A DNA stretch of 64,000 nucleotides from Paracoccaceae bacterium. GTDB taxonomy: Bacteria; Pseudomonadota; Alphaproteobacteria; Rhodobacterales; Rhodobacteraceae. This document shows, in pieces, positions 63,711 to 64,000 of the stretch (the first letter of the stretch is position 1; every line of letters starts with the position of its first letter). A program made the position numbers and the translations under genes. Location: assembly GCA_030066905.1 (NCBI GenBank), contig JASJAR010000014.1, positions 62,001-126,000 on the forward strand, in the 5' to 3' direction. The notes under the pieces were generated by a model. It made no database searches. It had not been told where the DNA came from and saw only the letters and a list, made by a program, of their open reading frames with translations.

Positions 63711-64000
63711 ATGACCCGACTGACCGCCTTCACCGCCCTAGTCCTGAGCCTCGCCGCAAGCGCCGCCCTTGCCGGCGGCCATTGTGCGGCCGGGAAAACC
63801 CTCACCGAGGGCAAGCTGACCATCGCGACCGGCAACCCGGCCTATTACCCTTGGGTGATGAACGACGCGCCGGAATCCGGCGAGGGCTTCGAAGCCGCCG
63901 TCGCCTATGCCGTGGCCGAAGAAATGGGCTTTGCCGCCGAAGACGTCGTCTGGGTCCGCGCGGGCTTCGACGAATCGATCCAGCCCGGGGCGAAGAACTT
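63711..64000 (+). CDS. Amino-acid ABC transporter substrate-binding protein (5' part)
   Basis: The first 96 residues of a gene cut by the window end. A signal peptide (MTRLTAFTALVLSLAASAAL, cut near LAGG) is followed by KTLTEGKLTIATGNPAYYPWVM and GFEAAVAYAVAEEMGF, the pattern of family-3 solute-binding proteins. Ribosome-binding site GGGGGATAAG. Ligand not determinable from this part. Confidence 0.85.
   Translation, partial: MTRLTAFTALVLSLAASAALAGGHCAAGKTLTEGKLTIATGNPAYYPWVMNDAPESGEGFEAAVAYAVAEEMGFAAEDVVWVRAGFDESIQPGAKN

Overview
The window is a chromosomal segment of a GC-rich alphaproteobacterium, most likely a member of the Rhodobacterales (Rhodobacteraceae). The grounds are the gene content and order: a CtrA-type (fla2-like) flagellar cluster with flaF and flbT, an rpsT-dnaA-dnaN-recF-gyrB block, strong GC bias with long open frames on every strand, and many ATGA/GTGA start-stop overlaps. 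No rRNA, tRNA, CRISPR array, insertion sequence or prophage was recognised.

Layout. (1) 1-13.4 kb, housekeeping: tail of a gene probably equal to serC, serA, a PPP-type phosphatase, a small barrel protein facing a TetR-like operator, a large soluble hybrid histidine kinase with CtrA-like half-sites upstream, recQ, yggT, a thioesterase, an MFS transporter, mepA, a queuosine-precursor transporter behind a probable preQ1-I riboswitch, and arfB preceded by an unusual leader. (2) 13.4-14.6 kb: an ExoY-like sugar transferase with dyads in its upstream region. (3) 14.6-48.5 kb: the flagellar cluster. It runs motB, flgE-flgK-flgL-flgI; then on the other strand fliF-fliH-fliN-fliP; then fliL-(small protein)-motE-like-motA-(large secreted protein)-sltF-like-flhA-fliR-flhB-fliJ-like; then on the minus strand flgB-flgC-fliE-fliQ-flgF-flgG-flgA-flgH-fliL2; then fliI; then on the minus strand flgJ-like-flgN-flagellin-flaF-flbT-DUF1217; then fliK-flgD. 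Rod, rings, hook, hook junctions, most of the export gate, the ATPase, the stator and the filament are all encoded. fliG, fliM and a fliD-type cap gene are not in the window. (4) 49-52.4 kb: ubiB and ubiE, diverging from mutM. (5) 52.5-60.6 kb: an enoyl-CoA hydratase, rpsT, then dnaA, dnaN, recF and gyrB. (6) 60.6-64 kb: a YdeI-like protein, a cyclic-nucleotide-binding-domain protein, trhO, pncA and the start of an amino-acid ABC transporter binding protein.

CtrA-like sites (TTAA-N7-TTAA type) sit in front of flgE and between fliF and fliL. A variant lies between flgJ and fliK, and an array of half-sites lies before the hybrid kinase. This fits the CckA-ChpT-CtrA control known for fla2-type flagella.

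The most unusual item is a short transcription unit at about 12.65-12.89 kb. It has a TTGACA promoter, a ribosome-binding site that can pair along nearly the whole 16S 3' tail, an 18-codon leader ORF, mutually exclusive hairpins and a strong terminator, and it lies directly before the ribosome-rescue gene arfB. Second is the preQ1-I aptamer candidate before the VUT/YhhQ transporter. All RNA structures here were drawn by eye, not computed.
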